Origin: Pardosa pseudoannulata | Taxonomy: Eukaryota; Arthropoda; Arachnida; Araneae; Lycosidae | Assembly: GCA_032207245.1 (NCBI GenBank) | Contig: CM063507.1 | Coordinates: forward strand, 96,092,406-96,156,405 | Length of the DNA stretch: 64,000 bases | Direction of reading: 5' to 3' | Part shown: positions 21,098 through 32,745 of the stretch, piece after piece | Numbering within the stretch: the first letter of the stretch is position 1 | How the letters are laid out: every line of letters begins with the position of its first letter | Notes under the pieces: generated by a model | Told to the model about the DNA's origin: nothing | Databases searched by the model: none | What the model saw: the letters and a program-made list of their open reading frames with translations, nothing else | Made by a program: the position numbers and the translations under genes

Positions 21098-21553
21098 TTC
21101 GGTGAATTCCGAAGGGGGTGAAAAGAAAAAGAAAAGCTATTACTTGGAAGACGGGTTATTAATGAATCCGACCGTATATGATTTTGGCGAATTAACTAAA
21201 GGGAGTAATCTTGAGGAATCCCTAAATCCGACGCAGGTCCAGCAACTACGGGAACTGCTCAGTCGTTATACCAAAATATTTTTTAACATTCCGGGGCTGA
21301 CTGATATGGTGGAGCATGATATTAAGTTAACTCCAAACAAAATCATGAGGTCAAAACCATACCGCCCTTCTCCCAGGCAAAACGGAATTTTAAAGGCGGA
21401 AATACAGCGAATGCTATAGCTTAAAATAATAACGCCAGTTCGAATCCCTGATTAATGAGGTGGAAACTTGCTCTTCAGCCTTATAATTTTAAAATTATAC
21501 ATCGGGCTGATAAAACTAATCAAAATGCTGATAGTCTTAACAGAGTATTTTAG
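21085..21553 (+). pseudogene. Ty3/Gypsy pol relic with RT deletion (Gypsy-1, copy B)
   Basis: Same structure as 1684-2171: RT tether ending in ...EIQRML, then the RNase H C-terminal segment in another frame to TAG 21551-21553. The deletion breakpoint is identical to that of copy A. Confidence 0.75.
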
Positions 21554-22590
21554 AAAGGATGGTCATCGAAAAAATGTTTGGTTATCTTGAAGTGTACAAC
21601 AGTATTTTTTCTTTTTGTATCTATTCTAGAAGTAGCTCAAATAAGAATGGAATGATCTGTATTTCTAATTATGATGTGAATTATGATGTGTAAGTTATGG
21701 TTTTATACGAAGTCTTTGTAAAATATTGGAAATTGTATAAGGTTTAGCTAATGAGATTTGCTTTTTGTGAAAGGGTTGTTACCTGTATGTTGAACATAAT
21801 ATTAAGTGTTATACTTATTTCAATAATTTAGTACTTTAAAATGTTTGTATTGTGTTTAAATTTGCTTTCAAACAGTTTAAGATTTATTTTCCTTTTGTTA
21901 AGGGTTCAAGTTTAATTTTATATATGTCCTGTATGTTATTTCTTAGTGCAGTCAAATGTCTCTAAATGTGAATCAGTGAAATTTTTGTGTTTATTTGATT
22001 CAGTTCATGGTTACAAACTGCAAGTCGACAGTTGCTAAGCGCTGACTTAATGAACTTGGCACCTACTTCGTGTAAACCTATTCTGAATAGGCTTGACTGT
22101 TGTACTTCAGGACAATTGTAATATTATTGTTTTTTGTTTTTACCCCCAAAAAACGTCTGGAGCAGGTGAAGGCTGTAGCATCACGCCACTGGAAAATTAT
22201 TTTTATTTGTATTTGTTTGTGTATCAAGGCTCGCTCTGACGTCAGTCGAACGTGTTCTTTGCTATCTGGGGGGGGGGTCTCCATGCCTCCATTCTCTCCT
22301 CCCTAACCTCTCCTCTAGAAAAGAGAGAGGGGTGTGGGGGGGGGTTTCGAGTGACGTCACGAGGGCCAAGCGTTTTTTGGTGTGGGAGAAGAAGCTGAGA
22401 GTTGTCCGGCGGGCGAGGATGAATGAGCCTTGCCGAGAATGAAAATGATGTAAATATTTGTATATACCAGAATTCTTCTTTCTTCTTCATCTCGCTTGTG
22501 TCCTATGTGTCATCCTCATGAGGCCTATGAAGAACCCTGCTCGACCATAACGCTACCAAAATTACCTATTTTAGAGCTGTGACGTTACAC
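21554..22590 (+). other. Non-coding tail of Gypsy-1 (copy B)
   Basis: Counterpart of 2172-3121. It differs by small insertions around 21668-21690 and by a G-rich expansion and an extra segment at 22268-22450. No gene. Confidence 0.35.
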
Positions 22591-22659
22591 TGTATTATCG
22601 CTGGTGATTTTAATGCGTATAATACAGCCTGGAGATGTGTAAATAAATCTGGTAGAGAC
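22591..22659 (+). mobile_element. LINE-2 endonuclease fragment, 5' piece (copy B)
   Basis: The GDFNAYNTAW motif as in copy A, with an internal deletion of several bases after TAW. It is broken by the Pao-1 LTR at 22660. Confidence 0.7.
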
Positions 22660-22810
22660 TGTTCTGAGTTGGCATGTTGCCAAGATTTCTATTGAGAGTA
22701 AGCCCGTTTTTTTTTTTGTGTGTGTGAACGAAAGAGGAAGAGAAATGTGTTCAAACGAATGAGTATTTTTTTTTTTTTTTTAGTTTGAGAATAAATTTGG
22801 TTTACAGTCT

Positions 22811-22854
<44 letters not shown>

Positions 22855-22872
22855 TTTATTGAGTAATTGAAG
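22660..22872 (+). repeat. 5' LTR of Pao-1 (copy B)
   Basis: Starts TGTTCTGAG. It has one start unit (copy A has two) and a (TA)n run at 22815-22850 where copy A has a short ATATAT. The last 14-15 bases of the LTR, including TACA, are missing, so that GAAG joins ATCTGGTCCG directly. Confidence 0.8.
22815..22850 (+). repeat. (TA)n microsatellite
   Basis: Uninterrupted alternating TA/AT run inside the Pao-1 5' LTR of copy B. Confidence 0.9.
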
Positions 22873-23063
22873 ATCTGGTCCGTCGAGCCGGGAACTTTCC
22901 CATGGATTAAACATTTTATTGTGTGAGATATCTATTGAGAACAATGGAACAGTTGTTTCGTTTTCATCGTTTCCTAGTGAAAGAACAATTTGGATTTTAG
23001 AGGAGCACAAATCGAGTGAGTTTAAACATTTGTATATCTGTTGTTAATTAAAAAGGCTCAATA

Positions 23064-24236
23064 ATGTTGTTTAAAAGTGCTATTAAGCAAGATTTGAGGC
23101 GTATAGCCACCGAAATAAATGAGATAGTAACTGAAAAAATGACTGTTGTTGATTTGAATAATATTGAATAGTGCTTTATACAAAACTGATCCAAATCAAG
23201 TTGTTACTATTGGTAATTCAATAATTGAGGAAAGAAAAAAAGATGCGCAACGTCAGTTAGATATAGAGAAATTACGGCTTGAAAGAGTTAAATCTGAGTT
23301 AGAACTTGAAAAATTGAGAAACGAGACTAAACAAGATGTATTAGTTGAGAAAACTCCAGAGCTATGCAGTTTAGACACACTGTTAAAAAGTGTTAAACTA
23401 TTAACCTTAAAATTGCCAAGTAAGCCTGAGGGCTGGGGTTTATTCTTTTCTTCGATGGAAAGAGCTTTCACTGCAAAAAGTGTTCCTGACAAATTTAAAG
23501 CCGAAATTCTTTTAAATTTGCTTGGCGAGAAAGCTTCTAATGTGATTACGTATTTAAAAGAGGATGAAATAGGAGATTATGAAAAAGTAAAATTATTAGT
23601 TTTACGAGAATATGAGCCAACACCTCAAGCGTGTTTAGAACAATTTCGAAAAACAACTCGACTACAAAACGAAACTTGGGTCCAGTTTGCATCGCGATTA
23701 AAAACTAGTTGGGATTACTATCTTAAGTTGAGAAAAGTTTCAGATTTCGAAACTTTAAACCAATTGATTATTGCGGATAAAATATTCCAAATTTTAGATA
23801 AAGAGACTGCATCCCATATAAGTATAAAGCAGGCAGATGAATGGTTTAAACCTTTAAAACTTTCCCAGGAAGTGGATCTATATTCAACTTCTCGCGGAAA
23901 ACAATCTGAGAATTTTAATACATTTCGTAAACAACCAAGTTCCAAAAAATGTTTCAAAGGTGTTTTTTTTTCTTATATGAAAAATTTAAAATGTATACTG
24001 GGATGCTCGGAGGATCATCCGTTGTACAAGTGCAATAAATATAATAAATTATCAGTAAACGAGAGAATAAATGTAATCAAGAATAATAACTGTTGCTTCA
24101 GATGTCTTTCACAGCATCATCGAGTTGCGTCATGCAAAAGTAAATATAAGTGCAATTGTTGCTCGAAATTACACCACGGGAGTCTTTGTTATTCATTAGA
24201 GAAAACTGCGAACTTATGCAGAGACTTTGGAGTTTA
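23064..24236 (+). pseudogene. gag: Bel/Pao gag (Pao-1, copy B)
   Basis: The best gag of the three. ATG 23064 opens MLFKSAIKQDLRRI and reads to a TAG at about 23169. A one-base shift then leads into a long frame to 24237 (about 357 codons): charged coiled coil (about 23230-23350), capsid-like helical domain, and two Cys-rich knuckles (CILGCSEDHPLYKC, CCFRCLSQHHRVASC) with a third CNCCS motif. Unlike copy A, the T-run at about 23965 keeps the frame. It ends in a stop just where the pol deletion begins. Only one shift and no internal stop separate it from a full gag. Confidence 0.8.
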
Positions 24237-24500
24237 AAACTAGATTGGAATGATCCGCTACCTGCTCCAGAATATCATGAGTGGAACCAATTCCTTAAGT
24301 CATTAGAAAGTATAAATAACATGGACATTGAGAGACCTATAATAACCGAGCAAGCTACCATGATTGAGATCCATGGATTCTGCGACGCTTCGGAGAGATG
24401 CTACGGAGCAGTAATTTACTGTAAATCCACGAGTCCGTCCGAAAGGGCACTGGTAAAAACCGAAAAGGCACTGGAAGTTCCTTCCTCCCAGGAGGCCGAA
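24210..24500 (+). pseudogene. Bel/Pao Peptidase_A17-type fragment (Pao-1, copy B)
   Basis: Same piece as in copy A, with HGFCDASERCYGAVIY at about 24370-24417, plus an additional short tandem unit at 24441-24475 that copy A lacks. Confidence 0.72.
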
Positions 24501-25056
24501 TTTTGGAGGCATTTGGAAAGCAGGCGTTAAATCCATTAAATACTACTTGAAGAGAGTAGTGGGTAATACAAGGTTGACTTACGAAGAATTCCTGACTGTG
24601 TTCATTCAAGTGGAAGGAATGTTAAATTCTCGACCGCTTGTTCCTTTATCTGCTGACATGGATGATCTTAATGTTTTGACCCCTTCTCATTTTTTAATTG
24701 ATCGCCCCATTACATCCATAGATGAACACAATTTAACTAATATAGGTGAAAATAGGCTTAATCATTGGCAGAGATTGACAAAAATGACACAGACAATTTG
24801 GAAAAGATGGAGTTCAGATTACTTGAGTAATTTGCAGCAGAAGAACAAATGAAAATTTGATAAAACCAATGTAAAGGTAGGAGACTTAGTAGTTATTAAA
24901 GAGGATAATCTTCCACCCTGTCAATGGACTTTATGCAGAATATGTAATGTTTATCCAGGTAAGAACAATAAAATTCGAGTAGTGGTAGTTAAAACTGCCT
25001 TGGGCAAATATAAACGCCCAATCTCGAAGTTATGCCTCTTACCTATAAATGCATAA
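24501..25056 (+). pseudogene. Bel/Pao integrase C terminus and DUF5641 (Pao-1, copy B)
   Basis: Same structure as 5026-5584, ending at TAA 25054-25056. The TGA at 24850-24852 in place of Trp is shared with copy A. Confidence 0.78.
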
Positions 25057-25225
25057 TTAAGATTATTTGTTTAAATATTGTGTTAGTATATTATGAATTA
25101 TTTTAATGATTTTTTTATGTGTGGGTATAATGTAAGATTAGAAAAGTGTTTTTCTTTTATGATTGTACTCTTGTGTAATTAATTATGTTTTGAATGTTTA
25201 AAAAACATGTCAAGGCGTGGCGGGA

Positions 25226-25296
25226 TGTTCTGAGTTGGCATGTTCCAAGACTTCTGTTCTGAGTTGGCGTGTTGCCAAGATTTCTATTGAGAGTAA

Positions 25297-25350
<54 letters not shown>

Positions 25351-25504
25351 TGTGTGTGAACGAAAGAGGAAGAGAAATGTGTTCAAACGAACGAGTATCT
25401 TTTTTTTTTTTTTTTTTTTTTTTTTGAGTTTGAGAATAAATTTAGTTTACAGTCCACTACATATATTTTTTGTATTGAGTAATTGAAGAGCTATCGTTCG
25501 TACA
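25226..25504 (+). repeat. 3' LTR of Pao-1 (copy B)
   Basis: Starts TGTTCTGAG and ends TTCGTACA. It has two start units (the copy A 3' LTR has one), a poly-T and (TG)n run at 25301-25358 and a second poly-T at 25400-25425. Confidence 0.85.
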
Positions 25505-26784
25505 GAGGCTACTTAAATTTATCCCCAATACTCCTTTCCTTAATATTCATTACCTAAATTCTCTCACCCATTTCTCTCGCTCTAAATATTCCCCATAAAA
25601 TTTATTCTGTGTCTCTGGATTTGTTTGACTCCGACCACTTACCATTTCTACTGATGGTGGATCTGATGATACAAAATACAGTTTGTCCAAGCCTAATATT
25701 TAATCCCAAGTCCAAGCATAATATTTACACAAATTGGTGACAGTTCCAGGATACTCTTGCCTGCTCTAAATTATTTTTTCCGATCATTAGAAATAATGAT
25801 CAGATTGACGAAGCTGTATTGAAACTCAGAACTCAGGTAAATTCCAGTATTCAAAATTCGTCGAAAGAAATGCGAACTCCTACAGTTCACAAACTTCCCA
25901 AAGATATCAGGAAAATAATTTAAAAACGCAACGTAGCTCGTAAAATTTATCAATTCCTTCGCACCGCTGTTTCAAGGCAAAAGTACTTTGCCCTCAGTGC
26001 GACCATAAAGACTGAGATCCTGGAACACCGTGATAAGCAGTGGGAGGAATTTATTTCGAGTCTGACAGTCGAAGATACTCTCTTTGGAAATTCCAGAGGA
26101 GACTTCGTGGCTGATTGTTATTTACCCTCAATAGATAGCGCCACAATGACGCACTTCGATTCATTCGGTAAAACTTAGTGTATAGCGGACGCGTATCAAA
26201 ATCAAATCGCTCCCAATGTGGACTTAGTGAATGAAGATCACGGCTCTCACACAATTAATACTGTTACTGACTTTTCTCCCCCCCCACATATTATATTATT
26301 CCTAAAACGAATATAGAAATTATTAAAAACCTGAAAAACTTTTGGGCTTCACTCAATCCCAAATAAGCTATTAAAAACTATCTCCCCAACATCCTAATTT
26401 TTCTTACAGCTATAATTAATAAAAATACTAAAATTTAGATATTTTCCCCAACCTTGGAAAACTGCAGTAGTATGCCAGATTCCGAAACCAGCCTTTCATC
26501 TTTGTCTGCCCATTAACTATCGCCCGATATACCTTTTGAGATCTCTCAGTAAGATTACCGAGCGCATAATACTTAACCGCCTACAGACAAGCCTAGATTT
26601 AAACAACAGCATCATTCCAGAACAATTTGGCTTTAGAAGACGCCATTCAAAAACACTCCAGTTGCTTCGACTTGTAGAATTTGCTACTCAGCGGCTACAA
26701 AACAAGAATCCAACTGGAGCACTCTTTTTGGATATTGCAAAGTCATCTGATAGCATCACACCGACGCACTTATTTACAAACTAA
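25505..26784 (+). pseudogene. LINE-2 relic, 3' piece (copy B)
   Basis: Counterpart of 5999-7302: SDHLPF-type end of the endonuclease, the linker (broken by a TAA near 25921), and the RT start at 26536-26784 (RSLSKITERIILNRLQTSLD; LDIAKSSDSI), ending in the same TAA. Confidence 0.72.
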
Positions 26785-26875
26785 TCCAGCTCCTCTTTTA
26801 CCCTAGTTATTTTTAATTTCCTTCTTAATCTATAACTGAACAGCTAAGCAGTAAGTGACTTAATCTCTTAATCAC

Positions 26876-26945
26876 CAGAGATTCGACTATCAGTCAAGGT
26901 GCCCCATGAAATGTTTCACAGTCCAGCGCAATGCTTTGCTGGAGT
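26876..26945 (+). repeat. 70-bp direct repeat, left of Merlin (copy B)
   Basis: Same repeat as 7394-7463, ending exactly at the Merlin terminus. Confidence 0.85.
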
Positions 26946-28141
26946 GGTACTTACGTATTAACGCAACCAGGCCAAAATTCGCATAAATCGCCAAATTTGG
27001 CGACCCTACTTACGGCAACCCTACGTGTTATACGTGGTTTTTCGTAAAGAAATTATTTTGCTTACTGGTTAGATTGAATGCCGTGAAATACTTTAACTAT
27101 GGGTATTTGGGATCTGCCTGAGAGTGAAAAAGATGCTATGGAATTATACCGAACGAACGTACTTGTAAAAATTCTCATAAAATGAAACTATTTTGGAAAG
27201 CAAATCTTCTGGAAATGTAACGTCGAAGAGTGCAATCAACACTTGTGTGTGAGAACCGGAAATTGGTTTAAAGGTAGCCGAATTTCATTTGTGACAGCGG
27301 TGTGCTTCATTTATTGTCCGTGTAAAGGTTAACCTGAATTAAATTTTGTGCAGAAGAAATGGGAATTACTGACAAAACTGTTTTAGATTGGAACAATTAC
27401 ATGCAGGAGATCTGTGCCCTTGAAATGGATGAAAAAGAAAGAAAGCAAATAGGTGGCGAAGGACTTATTATGGAAATAGACGAAAGTTTATTTGTATAAA
27501 GAAAAAATAACACTGGGCGTGTACTACCACAGCAATGGGTTTTCGGCGGAATTTGCCGAGAAACGTAAGAGACTTTTTTTGGTTACTGTACCTAACAGAA
27601 GCGCCGTTACCCTCATGGAAAAAATTTGCGAAAATAACAAGGAAGGAAGCATTATTTATTCGGATTGCTGGAAAGGATACAAGACAAGTGAGTTGGAAAA
27701 TGCCGGATTTCTGCATGGAACTGTTAGTCACAAATATAACTTTGTGGATCCCGACACGGGCGTTCACACACAACATGTAGAGCGCATGTGGGGCTCAGCC
27801 AAATGGCGCAACAAAAAAGAGAGGAACAGCCCGTCATCATCTTGACTCATACCTTATCGAATTTATATGGCGCCAAGCTCAAGCTGTTAATGGCGAAGAC
27901 GGTTTTCAATCAGTGCTAGAAGCAATAGCCAAAAGATTTCAGTCGAAAAAATAATTCTGCAACTTATTCAAATTCGACACCTGAAGGGTTTAATTGCTAT
28001 TTTATATTTTAAAACACAATAATGTAAAAAACTGTATTAAAAATTATCTGTAATTAATAAATGTACATTTTCTTTCTATTCATACTTTCTTACTCAAACT
28101 TACAAATCGAGCCAACCTGTTTGCGATAATACGTAAGTACC
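26946..28141 (+). mobile_element. Merlin-type DNA transposon (copy B)
   Basis: Same insertion as 7464-8676, with the same TIRs (GGTACTTACGTATT). It is 1196 bp long, mainly because of a small deletion near 27136. Confidence 0.85.
27099..27954 (+). pseudogene. Merlin (ISXO2-like) transposase relic (copy B)
   Basis: Same gene as 7617-8489, with the catalytic blocks IDESLF, YSDCWKGYK and THTQHVERMW (VHTQHVERMW). It shares both TAA stops with copy A and has an extra T before FLVTVPNRSAVTL. The terminal stop is TAA 27952-27954. Confidence 0.83.
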
Positions 28142-28151
28142 TAGACTAGTA

Positions 28152-28221
28152 CAGAGATTCGACTATCAGTCAAGGTACAGCATGAAATGTTTCACAGTCC
28201 AGCACGATGCTTTGCTGGAGT
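28152..28221 (+). repeat. 70-bp direct repeat, right of Merlin (copy B)
   Basis: Partner of 26876-26945, 10 bases after the transposon. Confidence 0.85.
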
Positions 28222-28529
28222 TCCTGTTCCTGAAGCTGGAAAGTTTTCGTTCGTACTACCGGCTGCCTGTGCTGATATCCGTCCAATACCAACCGATTAT
28301 CTTTGACCGCATCAACAAATTTTTTATATACAAAGTTGTAGGTAGAAGATTGTTTTGTTTATGTGATAGTTGTAATAAACGAAGTTCATTTCTTTTTTTA
28401 GAAGTTTCATGTGGGAGATTTCTTTACCAAGAGTCCGCAGTACTAAGCAAGGGTGAAGGTCCTCCAGACAGGAATTCAAAAATGAAGTACCAAATGACGA
28501 AATTGTAAAAACGAAATGAACAATTTAGA
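28222..28529 (+). other. Unassigned stretch (copy B)
   Basis: Counterpart of 8757-9069, with an open frame of 108 codons (28182-28508) and no recognisable motif. Confidence 0.25.
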
Positions 28530-29225
28530 TCGTATCTACATCGACTGTGATATAATTTTGAACAATATCAAAAAAGATTTAGACTTTGAAAATGAATATA
28601 GTAATTGAAGAATATCGAGAAAAATGGATTGAGTGAAAGTAACAAATGAAAACTTTATCAATAAAATGTGTTTGGACAGAGCAGATGAACCAGTAATGTC
28701 ATTGCCGAATCGAAAACGAAAAATGCGCCAACAAAAAATTGAATTAATCGGTGGCGCTTTGAAGGACTATTTAGGATTTTGGATCCCCTTTCAAAGAATG
28801 CATACTGATGAGGATTTGGCATCGGAAGATAAATTTCAATGCTTATCACAGTGTATCGTGCAAGGAAGTCAAGTTCGCGAAGTTATTGAAAGCTTTCTTC
28901 CAACATCTGAAAACTACGACAAGGTAATTGAAGGTTTAAAGAACAGATTTGGGAGAGACGAATTGTTGATAGAATTTTATGTTTGTGAGTTATTAGCCAT
29001 CGTTATACAGAGTGCAACAGAAAAAAGGGAGAAAGTCAAATATTTCTTATGTGTATGATAAATTAGAATACCATTTGAGATCCTTAGAGTCAATAGAATT
29101 AACAAGTAAAAAATATGAAGTCATTTTATTCCCTCTTGTTAAGTCAAGTATCCCGAAGAATTTATGAGAGTTTGGCTGAGAAATGCAACAACCGAAAATA
29201 AATTAACAATTATAGGAATAAGAAT
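28530..29225 (+). pseudogene. gag: Bel/Pao DUF1759-type gag relic (Pao-2, 5' part, copy B)
   Basis: Better preserved than copy A: one frame (about 28633-29058) spans from the capsid block LGFWIPFQRMHTDEDLASED to NRFGRDELLIEFYVCELL. It then shifts into the YVYDKLEYHLRSLESI block. It is truncated at about 29225 by Gypsy-2. Confidence 0.77.
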
Positions 29226-30683
29226 TTGACTTGGACTTCATTTCTCAATTTTCCAGGGATATACGACAGGTTCCTGGGCACACAAAATTTTATAGCTGAT
29301 GCCTTATCACGGATTGAAATTGACTCCATCTCACAAGCCAATTGTCTCATCTACAAGGACATTGCCTCAGCTCAGTCGCAAGATGAGGAGCTCAAAAATC
29401 TCCTTCAATCCAATTCAACATCTTTAGTGCTCAAGAATCTATATTTTCCTCTAGAAGATATCACCCTTACATGTGACGTTTCGCCAAAGTTCCTCGACCT
29501 TTTATCCCCAAGGAGTACCGCAGGTTGGTTTTCCAACATCATGGTCTTTCTCAGCCTGGCATTTATGCTTCAACAAGGATGGTCACCCAACGATTTGTGT
29601 GGCCAAATATCAAAAAGGATATCAAGTTATGGGTAAAATCTTGCCAACCCTGTGAAAGATCCAAGATTCATCGCCATACTAAAGCACCTGTTGGTACATT
29701 TGCATTACCTGATGCCAGATTTTCCCATATGCACATTGACTTCATTGGTCCTTTTCCACCATCTAATGGTCATATTTATTGTTTGACACTAGTTGACCGA
29801 TTCACAAGATGGATGGAAGTCATCCCCACAGCGACATGACTGCTGAAACCATATGTCGAGCGCTTTTGTCAGGTTGGATATCACGATTCGGTTGCCTGCC
29901 ATTATCACTACAGATCAGGGAAGGAATTTTGAATCTTCTCTTTTCAAAGAACTCAGTGACCTCATGGGAACCAATAGAATCGCACTGGCTTACCATCCAA
30001 AGGCCAATGGTCTGGTCGAGCGAATGCACCGCCATCTAAAGAGTGCTATAAAAGCTCATGAAAATTCAAAGTGGAGCGATATCATCCCAATAGTTCTCCT
30101 TGGCATGCGCTCAGCAATTAAGGATGACATTCAAGCTACCTGCGCTGAATTAGTGTATGGTACAACCCTTCGCCTTCCATCTGACCTTTTCTCATCCACC
30201 AAGCTGTCATTAAGATGTGACCAAACATATGTCTCTGTGCTTCGGGAGAAAATGATATCTTTACAACCAGTTCCAACATCAAGCCACTGCAAAAGATCTG
30301 TTTTTCTACCTACTACATTGAAAAGCTGTTCACATGTGTTCCTGAGAGTGGATAGTGTTCAACCACCTCTTTCACAGCCCTACACTGGTCCACACAAAGT
30401 TATAAGCCGTGGTGACAAAGTTTTTACTATTTTAATAAATGGTAAAAAGAAAGCTGTTTCCATCGACCGCATAAAGCCAGCTTACATTTTGAACGAGAAC
30501 AGAAGTACTTTTTCAGGAACTGAACTGCAACTACTTCCTGTAAAACAGACTGTCTCAGTAGACAATTTCAACAAACAATCCGACACAACTGTTTCTAATT
30601 CCACTGAAAAAACTTTTTCAAAAACTAGATCAGGTAGACAAGTCAGATTCCCAAAAAACTTAGCACAATTCATTACTTATTGA
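29226..30683 (+). pseudogene. Ty3/Gypsy RNase H end and integrase relic (Gypsy-2, copy B)
   Basis: Same element as 9766-11223. There are three frame pieces. The first (29226-29636) contains [12 protein letters not shown] and breaks near 29480. The second (29525-29839) has the zinc domain and [12 protein letters not shown]. The third (29853-30683, 276 codons) is uninterrupted from [11 protein letters not shown] through [16 protein letters not shown] to the C terminus (YTGPHKVISR). The one-base loss between the first and second catalytic Asp is shared with copy A. Confidence 0.85.
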
Positions 30684-31219
30684 GTATTGTGATTATATTC
30701 AATAATTGCAAACAAGTACTATTTATTGTGAATTGTGGGTAATTGTTTATTTTCTGCAGGTGTATGCATGTAGAATCTACTATACTAAGTATTTGTAAAT
30801 ATTTTATACACTTATATATATTGTCATTTCAGTATTCATTGTCGAAGATTTTCACCAGCCTGCATTGTAGAAGACTTTTATTGCATTATATCAGTATTTT
30901 TAGCTGACGTAAATTTAAATTGTTGATTATGAGTTGTTATCCCATGAATTCAAGCTGATGTACCTATATGTATATTTGTGTCTATGTTGTTTTTCTTTAC
31001 TGTAACATCGTTTGCTCGCTCACTGGGGGGATACTCTGTGGCAACGCCAATATCCCTCCGCTCAGCATGTACGAGCAGATTTATTTTGCGCATGAGCGAG
31101 CTGTATGAGAGGTAAGGAAAAAATTCCAGAGATATCAGTTTGGGAAAAAAAATGCATGTGTTGTGTTAATAAATGTTTGTGAAGTTTAAATCTTCTTGCA
31201 TTTCTAAATCATAATAGCC
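30684..31219 (+). repeat. Non-coding end of Gypsy-2, probable 3' LTR (copy B)
   Basis: Counterpart of 11224-11759, with the G-run CTGGGGGGATAC at about 31023-31034 in the polypurine-tract position. Confidence 0.45.
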
Positions 31220-32745
31220 AGTTATTGAATAAAAGGGAGGATATTTCTCCACAGTTTTTTAAAACGTGAAGGACGCTTAGAGCTAACTAGAAATGGAATG
31301 AAATTTGAATTCACTAATGGTAGTTTGAAAAATAAAAAAAAAGAAAATTTAGATGAGACACTGCTCACTGCAATTTATTTTCAGGATACATGACAAAAAG
31401 ACTGATTGTATATTTTGTGACAAGTCCCACGAGAGTAATGATTGCTTCTTGGCACAAAACTTATCATAAAACAAGAAAAAGGAAACTTTAAGTAATAAGG
31501 TGTGTTATGTTTGTTTCAAAGGTAGTCGCAAAGCAAGGGATTGTAAATTGTGAATCAAATATAGGATTTGTTTTAAATGGCATCACACAATCATGTGTTT
31601 TCAATGATCTATAAATAAAAAAGATTTCAACAAACGAGGCGATCAACTCCAACGCATTGATCGTCGAAGAATGTTTCAGCTGTATTACTGTAGACTATAC
31701 TTGTAAATACTGGAGCCAACGGAAAACAGAAGTGTCTTCGAGCATTGATGAACAAGGGTTCTCAGAATCAACACATATTGAAAAAAGACAGCCGAAGAAC
31801 TAGAACTTGCAAGAGAACTTTAGCTCATTAATTGTTTGGAAGTGTAAAACACAAGTGAAAGATCATCATCTGTATGAAATTAAGTCGCCCAATAATAAAT
31901 ATTCTCTTGATATACAGGTTTGGGACCAGTTAACTATTTGTGGTAAAACTTCTAGACTTAAAAGAGGATTGTAATAAAGAATTAATGATAACTTTTTACT
32001 GGACTTATACACAAACTTCAATGCAGATTAATTGTATATGAAACTTAGGATTCGTCTTAATGGGCAGAATATCAAATAATATTAAAAGTACATCAGAGGC
32101 ACGCGCTACTGAAAACATCACACCGCTCATACATACAACACTTCTGAGATTTGGAACTTTTAGGAACCAACGAATCTACGGAAAATACATCCACAGAAGT
32201 AGTGAAATTCTTTAACGACACTTTATCTACGGGCCGCTGGTGAGAGTGCCCTGGACTGAATTCTAGTCCTCCTGATGATTAAGAACATCGAAGAAAATAA
32301 AAAAGACTACTAGCAACAACGTCAAAATTGATTCCGTTAGAAAAAAAAATTTTTTTTTTTCGATTATGTTCAGTTATTTCTGATGGATTATTGAGATTAC
32401 AATTCAATTATCCAAAGTTGGGAGGGCGGGAACACTGAAGAATTTTAGAACGGATTGGGAAGGTGTCATTATCTTCCTCAACGTGGTATTGTTAAAGAAC
32501 GCTCGATAACGAAATTAGACCAGTATTTGATGTTGCATGTAAAGAAAAGAAAAAATTCTTTCAATGACTGCTTGAAAAAGGAATCGAATGTTTTAGATAT
32601 AATTCCTTCAATATTAATGGGATTTAAAGAAAAGAAAATTGAAATAATTTGACATAAAGAAGACATTCCTACAGATATCCATTCAATTCATACAGAAGAC
32701 ACAGATTTCCGGTTCTGTTGGTAGGATTATGAGGGGAAAAAAATG
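31220..32745 (+). pseudogene. Bel/Pao relic: gag knuckle to RT start (Pao-2, 3' part, copy B)
   Basis: Counterpart of 11760-13330: IFCDKSHESNDCFLAQ knuckle (about 31410-31460), protease-like block, and the RT start (RCHYLPQRGIVKERSITKLD...NVLDIIPSILMGF) in one frame from about 32455 to 32652. In copy A the same RT piece is interrupted. Confidence 0.67.
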
